A stretch of DNA of 64,000 bases from CAZIOH01 sp964540815 (GTDB taxonomy: Bacteria > Myxococcota_A > Polyangia > Fen-1088). Numbering within the stretch: the first letter of the stretch is position 1; the number at the start of each line of letters is the position of its first letter. The position numbers and the translations under genes were made by a program. The notes under the pieces were generated by a model. It was not told the DNA's origin and did not search any database. It worked only from the letters and a program-made list of their open reading frames with translations. The stretch covers positions 1 to 64,000 of the forward strand of contig CAZIOH010000018.1 in assembly GCA_964540815.1 (NCBI GenBank). The letters run 5' to 3'. Below are positions 53,033 to 61,448 of the stretch, piece by piece.

Positions 53033-53617
53033 ATGCGCCGCACATCGATTGCCCTCGCCTCGCTCTGGTCCGCCCTGCCCCTGACCTTCACCCTGGCCCT
53101 CGCGGCCGGTTCGCTCTGCGCATCGACGCTCGCGGGGTGCGCGCTGTCCGCCGAGGCCAGCGCGCCCGACATCGAGGTCACGGAGCACGACATCGCCGTG
53201 GCAGGCATCCCGATGGCCGGACGCCTGGGCGAGATCGCCACGCAGATGTCCTTCATGCAGAACCTGCCGTCGATCGATCTTCCGAGCAGCGTGGACACGA
53301 CCGTCAAGGCGGTCGCGGTGACCTTGACCGCCAAGCAGGGCGTCACGGATCTTTCATTCCTGCACAGCCTGCGGGTGGTCATGTCGCCGACCAGCGGCAC
53401 CGCGACGCCGGTCGAGCTCATCAACTATCAGAAGGCCGACGGCGCCACGGTGGGGAGCGTGCTCGTGATGCCGAGCCAGAACCCCGCGAACATCCTCGAG
53501 CAGTGGAACGCCAAGACCGCCCAGTTCACCGTGGCGGTCTCCGGGATCCTCCCCGAGCAGAGCTGGATGGTCGACCTTTCGGTGCACTTCGTGGGGGACT
53601 TCTCGTACCACCTGTGA
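53033..53617 (+). CDS. lipoprotein of unknown function
   Basis: The product is 194 aa from the ATG at 53033. The signal ends in a lipobox 'LAGCALS'. The mature part is beta-rich with 'TVKAVAVTLTAKQGVTDLSFLHSLRVVMSP' and ends 'WMVDLSVHFVGDFSYHL'. It is co-transcribed with the upstream barrel-like gene, five bases apart, so the two may form an outer-membrane pair. The family is unknown. Confidence 0.65.
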   Translation: MRRTSIALASLWSALPLTFTLALAAGSLCASTLAGCALSAEASAPDIEVTEHDIAVAGIPMAGRLGEIATQMSFMQNLPSIDLPSSVDTTVKAVAVTLTAKQGVTDLSFLHSLRVVMSPTSGTATPVELINYQKADGATVGSVLVMPSQNPANILEQWNAKTAQFTVAVSGILPEQSWMVDLSVHFVGDFSYHL

Positions 53618-53836
53618 TCACGCGCGGGTGAGGGGCCTGGTCCCTTCGTCGCCGCGACCGCCGCCGTCTCTTGTCTTCGGTCTTTCGTGTTTGTCATCGC
53701 CGGCCGTCACGCCGGGGCAGTTCCGTCTGCGTGGGAAAGGGGGCTCCCGCAGCGGATCGGCGTGACGGTCGGCCGCCCTGCGTCCAAGGGCCAGGCCCCC
53801 CCGAACACGAACTCGAACTCGAACGAGGGCCTCTCC

Positions 53837-54922
53837 TCAGGTCCCCGGGGGCAACACGATCTGGAGACCGTTGACCGGTGCGCGCGTGATGAGGCCGGTG
53901 CCGGGGGTCGCGAGAATGGTGAATGCCGTGCCGGACACCCGCGCGAACTGCACGTAGTTGCCAAACCCTCCGTTGGTGGCCTTCATGTAGACCGGGAGAT
54001 CGGCGGCGGTGGCGGGCGAAGGCGAACGCTGCGACAGCCCAAGCTGGATGGACGGGATCGCGTAGGTCGAGGTGCGATCGTTCCCCGCCATCGCGATCGA
54101 GCCCATCGCGTAGAGGTACATGTCGAACCGCGCGGCGCTGGCGGCGTCCGGCACCCCCTGGATCTGGATCATGGCGGGTGCGCCGATCGGGTCGAGGTAG
54201 CCGTTGAACATGCGGGCGTCTCCCGGCCGGTCGACGGTCCAGAGCGAGAACACCCCGCCCCCCTGCGAGGTCCACTTGACGACGAGGCCCGGCACCACGG
54301 CTCCGAACTGGTCCACCAGGGTGCTGAGGGTCCCGGTCGCCCCCGGGGCGCTGTTCCAGTTCGCGGCGGGCTTGATGCCGGCCACCTCGGTCGGCCCCAT
54401 CGGGACGGGCGCCGCTCCGACGAAGTCGATGCTGATGATCCTCGGCGGGGGTGCGCCACCCGCCGCGGAGCCCGCGGCACCGGGATTCCCGGCCATCGCC
54501 AGGTTGCCTCCCGCCCCAGCACCGGATCCACCGACGCCGGTCCCGCCGGTGGCCAGCGCCGCGACTCCTCCGCTCCCCGGGTTCCCTCCAGTTCCAAGGG
54601 CGCCTCCCGCGCCCGGCAGACCACCGGTTCCCCCGACGGGTGCGCCACCGCTCCCACCGGCCACGCTCCCCGTCCCGCCGGATGCCGTGCCCCCGGTGCC
54701 GAGCAGCCTGCCGCCGCCGGTGCCGGTGTCGATCCCCGCGCCCGTACCGCCCGACCCATCGGCCGTCATCATCCTTCCAGCTCCTCCGCCGAGAGCTCCA
54801 CCGCTCTCGCCGCCGGCTCCGAGGCGCCCGTACCCCTCGCCGCCACAGGAGAGCTGGGGCGCGAGCACCGCGACCACCAGCGCGACCAACCCGGCCGGGC
54901 TACACCAGGAACGGGTCGCCAT
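53837..54922 (-). CDS. lipoprotein with long Gly-rich spacer
   Basis: The product is 361 aa from the ATG at 54922; an ATG at 54958 is an alternative. The lipobox is 'APQLSC'. A Gly/Ala/Thr spacer of about 130 residues precedes a C-terminal domain of about 210 residues with 'ISIDFVGAAPVPMGPTEVAG' and 'PVYMKATNGGFGNYVQFARVSGTAFTI'. This domain is beta-rich and unknown to me. It is not near other members of the degradation island, but has the same spacer style. A 219-base gap (53618-53836) to the convergent lipoprotein shows nothing else. Confidence 0.65.
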   Translation of the reverse strand: MATRSWCSPAGLVALVVAVLAPQLSCGGEGYGRLGAGGESGGALGGGAGRMMTADGSGGTGAGIDTGTGGGRLLGTGGTASGGTGSVAGGSGGAPVGGTGGLPGAGGALGTGGNPGSGGVAALATGGTGVGGSGAGAGGNLAMAGNPGAAGSAAGGAPPPRIISIDFVGAAPVPMGPTEVAGIKPAANWNSAPGATGTLSTLVDQFGAVVPGLVVKWTSQGGGVFSLWTVDRPGDARMFNGYLDPIGAPAMIQIQGVPDAASAARFDMYLYAMGSIAMAGNDRTSTYAIPSIQLGLSQRSPSPATAADLPVYMKATNGGFGNYVQFARVSGTAFTILATPGTGLITRAPVNGLQIVLPPGT

Positions 54923-55070
54923 CGCGCCCGGCCCGGTCTGTAGGGAAAACACCCCCATTTTTATCAAGAGCTGGCAGGCAGGCCAAGCGGAACCCGTTCT
55001 TCCGCATACATCTGCACCGCAATGCAGTGCACGCGCCGCGCAATCTGCCCGGAGGCCGCGGGCCGCGGTT

Positions 55071-57266
55071 CTATCCTGGCGGGTCGGAGACCCGGGCCCG
55101 GGCGACCGGGAACAGGACCAGGGCGGCGGGCAGCTCACCGTAGGCCACGACCGCGACCCCGGGCAACGGCCCCTCGATCAGCTGGTGGAGGTGGCGACGC
55201 AATTCCCCGTGGGTGAGCAGGACCGGGGCGGGCGCGGCCGGGGGCGGCGCGCCGACCGCCGGCAAGGCCTCGGGCATGGCCGCTTGGGTGGCCGCTCGCA
55301 AGGCCGCGCCGATGCCCGCCACGACATCCTCCGCGAGGCTCGGATCGAGGGCCAGCTGCCGGACGCGACCGACCTGCCGGATCCCGTCGCGCAGAGCATC
55401 CTCGATCCGCGCCTCGAGCTCCACGACCGGCAAGCGTCCCTCCCCGTCGAGGTGCGGCGCCACCAGAGCTGCCCCGAGCCCGGAGCGGACGTGCTCCACC
55501 ACGGCCGCCGGATCGACCGGCGCGGGGCTCTCGAGCGTGGCCAGGCTCTCCAGGATCTCGAGCCCCGCTCCGAGAGAGACCCCGTCTCGGACCAGGCCCC
55601 GCAACACCTGGTTGAGCCGTCCGAGCGACAGCACCCTCGGGACGACCTCGCGGACCAGGGCCGGGTGGGTCCGGCGCCAGCGCTCGATCCACGCGGCGCT
55701 GTCGTCGACGCTCACGAGCTGCCAGGCGTGACCGGCGAGGAGATTGGTCGCCGCCTCCACCCAGGCCGAGGGTCCATCGGGGGCCGGCACGACGCCGCGA
55801 ACGGTCCCATCGATCTTCAGGGCCATCGTCCCGGTGGATCCAGCTCCGATCCGCGCAGCGCCTTCGATTCGGGGGCGCGTCGGCGCCGGGGGAAGGTCGA
55901 GCCGCGGGATGGACAGACCGACACGGCGGGACAGGGAGGCCAGGAGCGCCGCCGCGCGCGGCTCCCTCGGCTCGCCGGAGGCCACCCCCCCTTGCGCCGT
56001 GGTGGCGCCACCGCCGTCGCCGCCCGTACCATCACCACCCGGGTGGCCGTCACCGTCCCCGTCGCCGTCCCTGCTCGGGGCGGCCGCGAGGGGCCCGCCC
56101 ACCACCGCGAGCGACCGGGAGACCTGGTAGAGGATCGGCTCCGCCCGGACCTCACGGGCGTCCGCGCGGCGACCGCGCAGCACGCGCGCCTGCCGCACCG
56201 CGAGCCCCGTGCTCGCCAGCCCGAGCAAGGCGAAGGGCCAGGTCGGCAGCCCTGGCACCAGCGCCAGGGCCAGCAACAGCCCGCCCGCGACGGCGATGGC
56301 CTTCGGCTGCTGGCCGAGCTGGCGCAGCAGCTCGGTTCCGAAGCCGGCGGGATGGCCACCGCCCTCCGAGCGGCCGTCCCGCAACGTGGATGTCGTGGCG
56401 GTCCGCGTGACGACGATCCCGGCCGCCACGGAGATCACCAGCGCGGGCACCTCGGCGACGAGGCCCCCGCCGATGGTGAGCACCGCGTAGGTGCGCAAGG
56501 CGTCCTCGAGGGACATCCCCCGCTGCCCGAGCCCGACCGCCAGCCCGCCGACGATGTTGACCGCCACGATCACCAGGCCGGCCACGGCGTCCCCACGCAC
56601 GAACTTGATGGCCCCGTCCATCGCCCCGAAGAAGTGGGCCTCCCGATCGAGCTCGGCGCGCCGGTGGCGGGCGCCCTCGAGGTCGATGCTGCCCGCGCGC
56701 AGATCCGCGTCGATGGCCATCTGCTTTCCCGGCATCCCGTCGAGCGTGAACCGGGCCGCCACCTCGGCCACCCGTTCGGCCCCCTTGGTGATGACCACGT
56801 ATTGCACGAGGGTCAGGATCAGGAACACCACCGCGCCCACCACCAGGTTGCCGCCCACCACCAGGCGGCCGAAGGCGTGGATCACCGCGCCCGCGTTCCC
56901 GTGCAGCAGCACCAGGCGGGTGGCCGAGATCTCGAGGCCCAGGCGAAACAGCGTGGTCAGCAGCAACAGGGTCGGGAAGGCCGAGAGATCGAACGTCGCC
57001 CGCACCTGCAGGGCCAGCGCCAGCATCAGCACCGCCAGGGACAGGCTGCTCGAGAGCAACACATCGAGGACCGACGGGGGCAGCGGGACGACCATGCTCG
57101 CGACCACGCCCACGATCGCGGCCGCCACCAGCGGCTCGGCGCTGCGCTCGAGGAACGAACCGGGGCGCGGCCGCCCCGGGCCGTCGACGTCGCCCGACGC
57201 CCGCCTGGCGCGGGAGCGCAGCCCTGCCCACCCGCCCCGCTCGCGGCCCCACGCCCCCCCCGCCAT
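55071..57266 (-). CDS. flhA: flagellar export gate protein FlhA
   Basis: The product is 731 aa from the ATG at 57266. Eight hydrophobic segments are followed by the FHIPEP-family loop 'VQYVVITKGAERVAEVAARFTLDGMPGKQMAIDADLRAGSIDLEGA' and a large cytoplasmic domain. 'LTIGGGLVAEVPALVISVAAGIVVTR' has Gly where most members have Asp (IGDGLVAQ) and Glu for Gln. The linker before the cytoplasmic domain has an Asp/Gly microsatellite (DGDGDGDGHPGG). An SctV of a non-flagellar type III system is the alternative. I prefer FlhA because a flagellar block lies about 30 kb away and no other secretion gene is adjacent. Confidence 0.8.
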   Translation of the reverse strand: MAGGAWGRERGGWAGLRSRARRASGDVDGPGRPRPGSFLERSAEPLVAAAIVGVVASMVVPLPPSVLDVLLSSSLSLAVLMLALALQVRATFDLSAFPTLLLLTTLFRLGLEISATRLVLLHGNAGAVIHAFGRLVVGGNLVVGAVVFLILTLVQYVVITKGAERVAEVAARFTLDGMPGKQMAIDADLRAGSIDLEGARHRRAELDREAHFFGAMDGAIKFVRGDAVAGLVIVAVNIVGGLAVGLGQRGMSLEDALRTYAVLTIGGGLVAEVPALVISVAAGIVVTRTATTSTLRDGRSEGGGHPAGFGTELLRQLGQQPKAIAVAGGLLLALALVPGLPTWPFALLGLASTGLAVRQARVLRGRRADAREVRAEPILYQVSRSLAVVGGPLAAAPSRDGDGDGDGHPGGDGTGGDGGGATTAQGGVASGEPREPRAAALLASLSRRVGLSIPRLDLPPAPTRPRIEGAARIGAGSTGTMALKIDGTVRGVVPAPDGPSAWVEAATNLLAGHAWQLVSVDDSAAWIERWRRTHPALVREVVPRVLSLGRLNQVLRGLVRDGVSLGAGLEILESLATLESPAPVDPAAVVEHVRSGLGAALVAPHLDGEGRLPVVELEARIEDALRDGIRQVGRVRQLALDPSLAEDVVAGIGAALRAATQAAMPEALPAVGAPPPAAPAPVLLTHGELRRHLHQLIEGPLPGVAVVAYGELPAALVLFPVARARVSDPPG

Positions 57267-57270
57267 CTGG

Positions 57271-57435
57271 CTAGTGCTCCTCCCTCGAAATAGCCGCAAT
57301 GCTCCGCGGTCGAGGCGAAGTCCCCGCGAGGCGCGACGACGACCAACACTCCTTGGTATTGCGAGGAGGAGCAACGAAGTGGGGGCGAAGCCTGGGCGGC
57401 GCAACGTTGTCGCCGTTTCGCGGCAGGAGCACTAG
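57271..57435. mobile_element. 165-bp element with 11-bp perfect terminal inverted repeats (MITE-like)
   Basis: CTAGTGCTCCT at 57271-57281 is the exact reverse complement of 57425-57435, and the similarity continues imperfectly for about 20 more bases inwards. The inside also holds an ACCAA-N6-TTGGT hairpin. The left end gives the minus-strand AGGAG used as the flhA ribosome site, 10 bases before the ATG. The right end gives the TAG stop of the DoxX gene. The element encodes no protein of its own. A non-autonomous transposon or repeat of the MITE class is the best reading. Confidence 0.65.
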
Positions 57436-57893
57436 GCCATCCAGCGGGGCAGGCGCGCGCGCATCGCATGGTCGACGCCGAGCACCCGCCCCGGCGGAGC
57501 GAACACGAACGTCAACAGGATGGCGGCGATCACCAGCGCGTTCCCGGGCGGCGTCAGCGCCTGTCCCGAGGCGGCCGCGATCGATCCGAGCAGCAACACC
57601 CCGAGGAACGAGGCCAGGCGGGTGACGAACCCGAGCCCGAGGCACAGCCCCACGAACAGCTCTCCGGTGGTGATGAGGCTGCTGAAGATCTTCGGATGGG
57701 TGTGCGCGCTCCGCAGCACCGGCAAGAAGAAGGGATAGGCACGGTTCGCGTCGAGCCAGGTCTGGGTGGTCTTGAGCAAGGCGTCCCCGTGCAGCCAGCC
57801 CCCCATGAATTTCTGGTAACCCTCGAGTAGCAGGATTGCCGCGACCAGGAACCGCAGCGGCAACAGCAACGCGAGCGAGATGCGCTCGTTCAT
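57432..57893 (-). CDS. DoxX-family membrane protein
   Basis: The product is 153 aa with four hydrophobic helices. 'LLPLRFLVAAILLLEGYQKFMGGWLHGDALL' and 'TTGELFVGLCLGLGFVTRLASFLGVLLLGSIAAASGQ' are DoxX-like. Its stop codon TAG lies inside the terminal inverted repeat of the adjacent element, so the native C-terminus may have been altered by the insertion. The role is unknown; relatives take part in redox or detoxification processes at the membrane. Confidence 0.8.
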   Translation of the reverse strand: MNERISLALLLPLRFLVAAILLLEGYQKFMGGWLHGDALLKTTQTWLDANRAYPFFLPVLRSAHTHPKIFSSLITTGELFVGLCLGLGFVTRLASFLGVLLLGSIAAASGQALTPPGNALVIAAILLTFVFAPPGRVLGVDHAMRARLPRWMA

Positions 57894-58009
57894 GGGTCGA
57901 GCTTAGTACAGTCCTGTCATTTCGTACCCATCCCCCGTCCTATCCCGTCCTCGTTCCCCGTCGCGTCCGGTCGTCGTCCGACCGGCCCCAATAATGGTAA
58001 GTTGCCCGC

Positions 58010-59107
58010 GTGTCAGACAGCGTGACCACCGTGACCACCGTGCGCCCGACCAGCCCCGCCGCCGAGGAGATCCTCGGTCGTTACTTCCCGGTGCTCGACC
58101 ACGGCTTCGTCTCCCTCATCGACTACATGGGCACCGACGATTGCATCGAGCGGGCCGCGCGCGTCAGCTATGGCTACGGGACGCGCAAGCAGAGCCAGAC
58201 GCGCGGATTGCTGCGGTACCTGCGCCGGCACAAGCACACCACGCCGAGCGAGATGGTCGAGCTGAAGTTCCACTGCTGCATGCCCATCTTCATCGCCCGC
58301 CAGTGGATCCGGCATCGCACCGCCAACGTGAACGAGTACAGCGGGCGCTACAGCCTGATCCCCATGCTGTTCTACACGCCACCGCCCGAGCAGCTCCAGA
58401 CCCAGAGCCGCCGCAACAACCAGGGTCGCAGCGGTGACTCGGTCGCGGACGCGGTCTCGGCCGAGGCCTCCCGCCGATGGCGCGCCGATCGGGCGCAGGC
58501 CGCGGCCACCTACGAGTGGCTGACCGGCGAAGGGGTCGCGCGCGAGCTGGCCCGCATCGATCTGCCGCTCTCCACGTACACCCAGTGGTACTGGAAGATC
58601 GACCTGCACAACCTGCTGCACTTCCTCACCCTGCGGGTGGATCCCCACGCCCAGTGGGAGATCCAGGAGTTCGGCCGGGTGATGGCCGGGATGCTGGCCA
58701 GGGTGGCCCCGCTCTCCTACGAGGCCTGGATCGACTACGACGTCTGCGGCACCCACCTGTCGCGGATGGAGCTCGACGTCCTGCGGACCCTGGTCACCCC
58801 ACACCCCGCCACCGCCACCGCCACCGTCACCCCCACCGCCGCCGCAGCCGGGACCGCGGTCACCGGAACCGCGGCTCCCGGGGCCGGGATCCCCGCGGGG
58901 CTCCGCGCCACCGGCGGCGCGCTCGATCGCGCGGCCTTGCTCGCACACGGGCTCTCCTCCCGTGAGGCCGACGAGCTCCTCGACAAGCTGGGGCCGAAGC
59001 CAGTGCCGAGCTTCACGCTCGACCTCGCGGCGGCCAGATCGGCGGAGTTCTTCGCCGAGCGCTTCGCCGCCGCCGTGCCCCGCGCCGAGCTCCCCGACCC
59101 AGGGTAG
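58010..59107 (+). CDS. thyX: flavin-dependent thymidylate synthase ThyX with C-terminal extension
   Basis: The product is 365 aa from a GTG. The ThyX motif RHRTANVNEYSGRYS lies at 101-115. 'STYTQWYWKIDLHNLLHFLTLRVDPHAQWEIQEFG' is also typical. It makes dTMP from dUMP with methylenetetrahydrofolate and FAD. Common ThyX proteins have about 210-250 residues; here an extra segment after about residue 265 holds a CCACCG-type repeat (TATATVTPTAAAAG) and a helical end 'AALLAHGLSSREADELLDKLG'. The extension has no assigned role. Confidence 0.95.
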   Translation: MSDSVTTVTTVRPTSPAAEEILGRYFPVLDHGFVSLIDYMGTDDCIERAARVSYGYGTRKQSQTRGLLRYLRRHKHTTPSEMVELKFHCCMPIFIARQWIRHRTANVNEYSGRYSLIPMLFYTPPPEQLQTQSRRNNQGRSGDSVADAVSAEASRRWRADRAQAAATYEWLTGEGVARELARIDLPLSTYTQWYWKIDLHNLLHFLTLRVDPHAQWEIQEFGRVMAGMLARVAPLSYEAWIDYDVCGTHLSRMELDVLRTLVTPHPATATATVTPTAAAAGTAVTGTAAPGAGIPAGLRATGGALDRAALLAHGLSSREADELLDKLGPKPVPSFTLDLAAARSAEFFAERFAAAVPRAELPDPG

Positions 59108-59214
59108 AGGGTAGGAGGCACCCGCGCTCGCCGCGCGCGGGGCGCCACGACGCGCACCGCCGGGATTTCGAGCCGCCCTCGGGAAGGCTCTCAATCTCGC
59201 CGATTTACCCGCCG

Positions 59215-60108
59215 ATGGTCGCGGTGAGCCCATCCATGCACGCAGCGCCCCGGAGACCCACGTCCCCGCCCCCGTTGTCGCTCCCCGCGCGAGCGGCCAG
59301 CCGACGGAGGGCACGTACCGCGCTGCTCCGCCGGCTGACCGTGATCGCCGTCGGGGCATGGGCAGGGGCAGGGGCAGGAACAGGAGGACGCCCGGCCAGC
59401 GCCGCAGAGCCGAAGCCCGTCGCCAGGTCGACCGCGGAGCTCACGGCCCAGCAGCACTTCAAGGAGGGGGAGCAGCGCTACGGGGCGCGCCAGTTCCAGG
59501 CCGCCCTCGACGAGTACCAGGCTGGTTTCACCATCCTGCCCCTCCCCGGGTTCCTCGTGAACATCGGGCAGTGCTATCGACGCATGGGGGACTTGCCCCA
59601 CGCCCGCTCGACCTTCCAGCGCTTCGTTCTGGCGGCGCCGGACTCTCCCCTCGTCCCCGAGGTCCGGGAGCTCATCTCCGAGATCGATCGGCAGCAGCGG
59701 AGCGCCTACCTCGACACGCCGGAGGTCCTCCCGCTGTCCTACGGCAGCTCCGAATCGGAGGAGTCGGGGCGCCCGACCCACGCCCCGGGGCCGATCGTCT
59801 CTGCCGAAGCGCTGAGGGCGTCCCCGCCCGCCCCGGCGGCATCCACCGGCGCCCTCATCGACATGCAGGTCGAGCCCGGCCCGGACGCCGATTCCCGCTC
59901 GGGCGATTCGGCCAGAGCGTCGGTGCACGGGTCGGAGGACGAGCGGTCGTCGTCCTCCTCCACCTCCGCCTGGTCGGAGCACCGCTGGTGGCTCTGGGGG
60001 GGCCTCGCCGCCGCCGTCATCGGAGGCAGCGTGACCGCGTACCTGGCGCTGTCCGCACCGAACACCGTCGTGCTTCACGACGGGACCCTGGGCTCGCTCC
60101 GGCGGTGA
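59215..60108 (+). CDS. TPR protein with C-terminal membrane anchor
   Basis: The product is 297 aa. A basic N-terminus and hydrophobic segment (LTVIAVGAWAGAGAG) look like a signal peptide. Two TPR-like repeats follow ('HFKEGEQRYGARQFQAALDEYQAGFTILPLPGFLVNIGQCYRRMGDLPHARSTFQRFV'). A Ser/Asp-rich linker precedes a C-terminal helix 'WWLWGGLAAAVIGGSVTAYLAL'. This layout, with the following lipoprotein, is common in myxobacteria. Function is unknown. Confidence 0.7.
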   Translation: MVAVSPSMHAAPRRPTSPPPLSLPARAASRRRARTALLRRLTVIAVGAWAGAGAGTGGRPASAAEPKPVARSTAELTAQQHFKEGEQRYGARQFQAALDEYQAGFTILPLPGFLVNIGQCYRRMGDLPHARSTFQRFVLAAPDSPLVPEVRELISEIDRQQRSAYLDTPEVLPLSYGSSESEESGRPTHAPGPIVSAEALRASPPAPAASTGALIDMQVEPGPDADSRSGDSARASVHGSEDERSSSSSTSAWSEHRWWLWGGLAAAVIGGSVTAYLALSAPNTVVLHDGTLGSLRR

Positions 60109-60122
60109 GGCGCGCGCTCGAC

Positions 60123-61274
60123 ATGCGGCTTCGCACACCCCGAGCACGTCCCTGGGGCGCCGCCAGACGCGTGGTCGCGCGGCTGAACCGTGAGGCCCGC
60201 ATCTCGACCCTCGCGGCCATCGTGGCCACCATGGCCGCCACCCTCGCGGTCCTGACGTTGGTGGGCTGTCGCCAGGCGAACGAGATCCCCGAGGAGGGCG
60301 CGGTCATGCTGCGCATCGACGCCGCGCCGACCGGGCCGCGTCCGACCGAGCTCCGGGTCTGGGCCTACGCGGACGAGGGCGTGATCTTCGACGGCACCCG
60401 CTTCCCCGCGCAAGGCAACCTGCCCGCCACCGTGGGCAGCATCCTCGGCAGCATCCTGGTCAGCCCGGGCAATGTCTCGGGGAACCTCCGGATCTACGTG
60501 AGGGGCCTCGAAAACGCGCTCACGGTCGCGACCGGGATCGTGGTGCTGCCACCGGCGACGCGCAACCGGACCACGGTGGACGTGTTCCTCGACCACCTGT
60601 CCCTGCACGACGTCGACAGCGATGGCGACGGCGTGCCCGACGAGATCGACGACTGCCCGACCATCAGCAACCCGGAGCAGCTCGGCTGCCCCCAGGGAGC
60701 CGGAGCCGACGCGGGGACCGGCGGGACCACCACCCCGCTCGACGCCTCGGGCGCGGGAGGTACCGGGGGCGGCACCGGCGCGGCAGTCGGCAGCGGCGGT
60801 GGCGGTGGGTTGGCGCCGGGCGGCACGGGCGGCGGCCCCCGCGACGCTGGCGTGGCCGGCAGCGGGGGCTCGGGGGGCAGCCAGGTCGTGGATGCGGGCG
60901 CGGGTCACGCCGATCGCCCCGCCCCGGTCGACGCCCAGGCGGGCGATGCCAGCTCCGAGCCGGCGGATGCCTCCGCGCGGGCCGACGCCGAGCCCGTGGA
61001 CGCCGCGGGGCCGGGCAGCCCCACCGACGCTGGCGCCGGCCAACCCGACGTGATCATCCCCTTCGGCAAGGGCCTCGGGTCTGCGTGTCAGACCAACCTC
61101 GAATGTCGATCGTTCTTCTGCGCGGACGGGGTCTGCTGCAATGCCGCCTGTGACCAGCCCTGCCGAGCGTGCGTCTTCGGGTTCTGCCTGGCCATCTCCC
61201 GCGCCCCCGACCCCCCGCAGTGCTCCGGCACCATGACCTGCAACCAGGCCGCCATGTGCGTCCCGGGCCCCTAG
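60123..61274 (+). CDS. lipoprotein with thrombospondin type-3 and Dickkopf-like Cys modules
   Basis: The product is 383 aa from the ATG at 60123; a GTG at 60105 that overlaps the upstream stop is an alternative. The lipobox is 'LTLVGC'. The N-terminal domain is followed by a calcium-binding-type 'DVDSDGDGVPDEIDDCP', a Gly/Ala/Asp-rich spacer and a Cys-rich end 'CRSFFCADGVCCNAACDQPC' and more. This final motif is frequent in myxobacterial surface proteins. It is probably co-transcribed with the TPR gene. Confidence 0.75.
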   Translation: MRLRTPRARPWGAARRVVARLNREARISTLAAIVATMAATLAVLTLVGCRQANEIPEEGAVMLRIDAAPTGPRPTELRVWAYADEGVIFDGTRFPAQGNLPATVGSILGSILVSPGNVSGNLRIYVRGLENALTVATGIVVLPPATRNRTTVDVFLDHLSLHDVDSDGDGVPDEIDDCPTISNPEQLGCPQGAGADAGTGGTTTPLDASGAGGTGGGTGAAVGSGGGGGLAPGGTGGGPRDAGVAGSGGSGGSQVVDAGAGHADRPAPVDAQAGDASSEPADASARADAEPVDAAGPGSPTDAGAGQPDVIIPFGKGLGSACQTNLECRSFFCADGVCCNAACDQPCRACVFGFCLAISRAPDPPQCSGTMTCNQAAMCVPGP

Positions 61275-61348
61275 CCTTCCCCTGGCCTTGGCCGGCGCCG
61301 GCGCCGGCTCCGTCGCCGTCCTCGTCGCCCGACGGACGCGACTCGGAG

Positions 61349-61398
61349 CGAGAACGAGAACGAGAACGAGCCGGCGACGAGGACGAGGACGAGGACGG
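61349..61398 (+). repeat. two short hexanucleotide repeats
   Basis: CGAGAA occurs three times at 61349-61366, then GACGAG three times at about 61376-61393, in the space between the lipoprotein and xerD. They are noncoding and likely mutable. Confidence 0.7.
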
Positions 61399-61423
61399 GA
61401 GATGGGCCCGGGGGACTGGGTAT

Positions 61424-61448
61424 CGGGCCTGAAGGGACGTCAGGCCCG
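61424..61448. terminator. nine-bp hairpin at the xerD 3' end
   Basis: CGGGCCTGA at 61424-61432 and TCAGGCCCG at 61440-61448 form a perfect stem around a seven-base loop. The right arm contains the xerD stop codon. It lies between two convergent genes and has no T-run on either strand. Bidirectional termination is plausible. Confidence 0.5.

Noticed and set aside
55071..57266. Non-flagellar type III secretion gene (sctV)
   Set aside because: No neighbouring secretion gene supports it and flagellar genes are in the same window; kept only as an alternative.
57299..57625. Small coding gene inside the inverted-repeat element
   Set aside because: The frames run out into doxX and flhA in shadow frames and show no start signal; the element is better read as noncoding.
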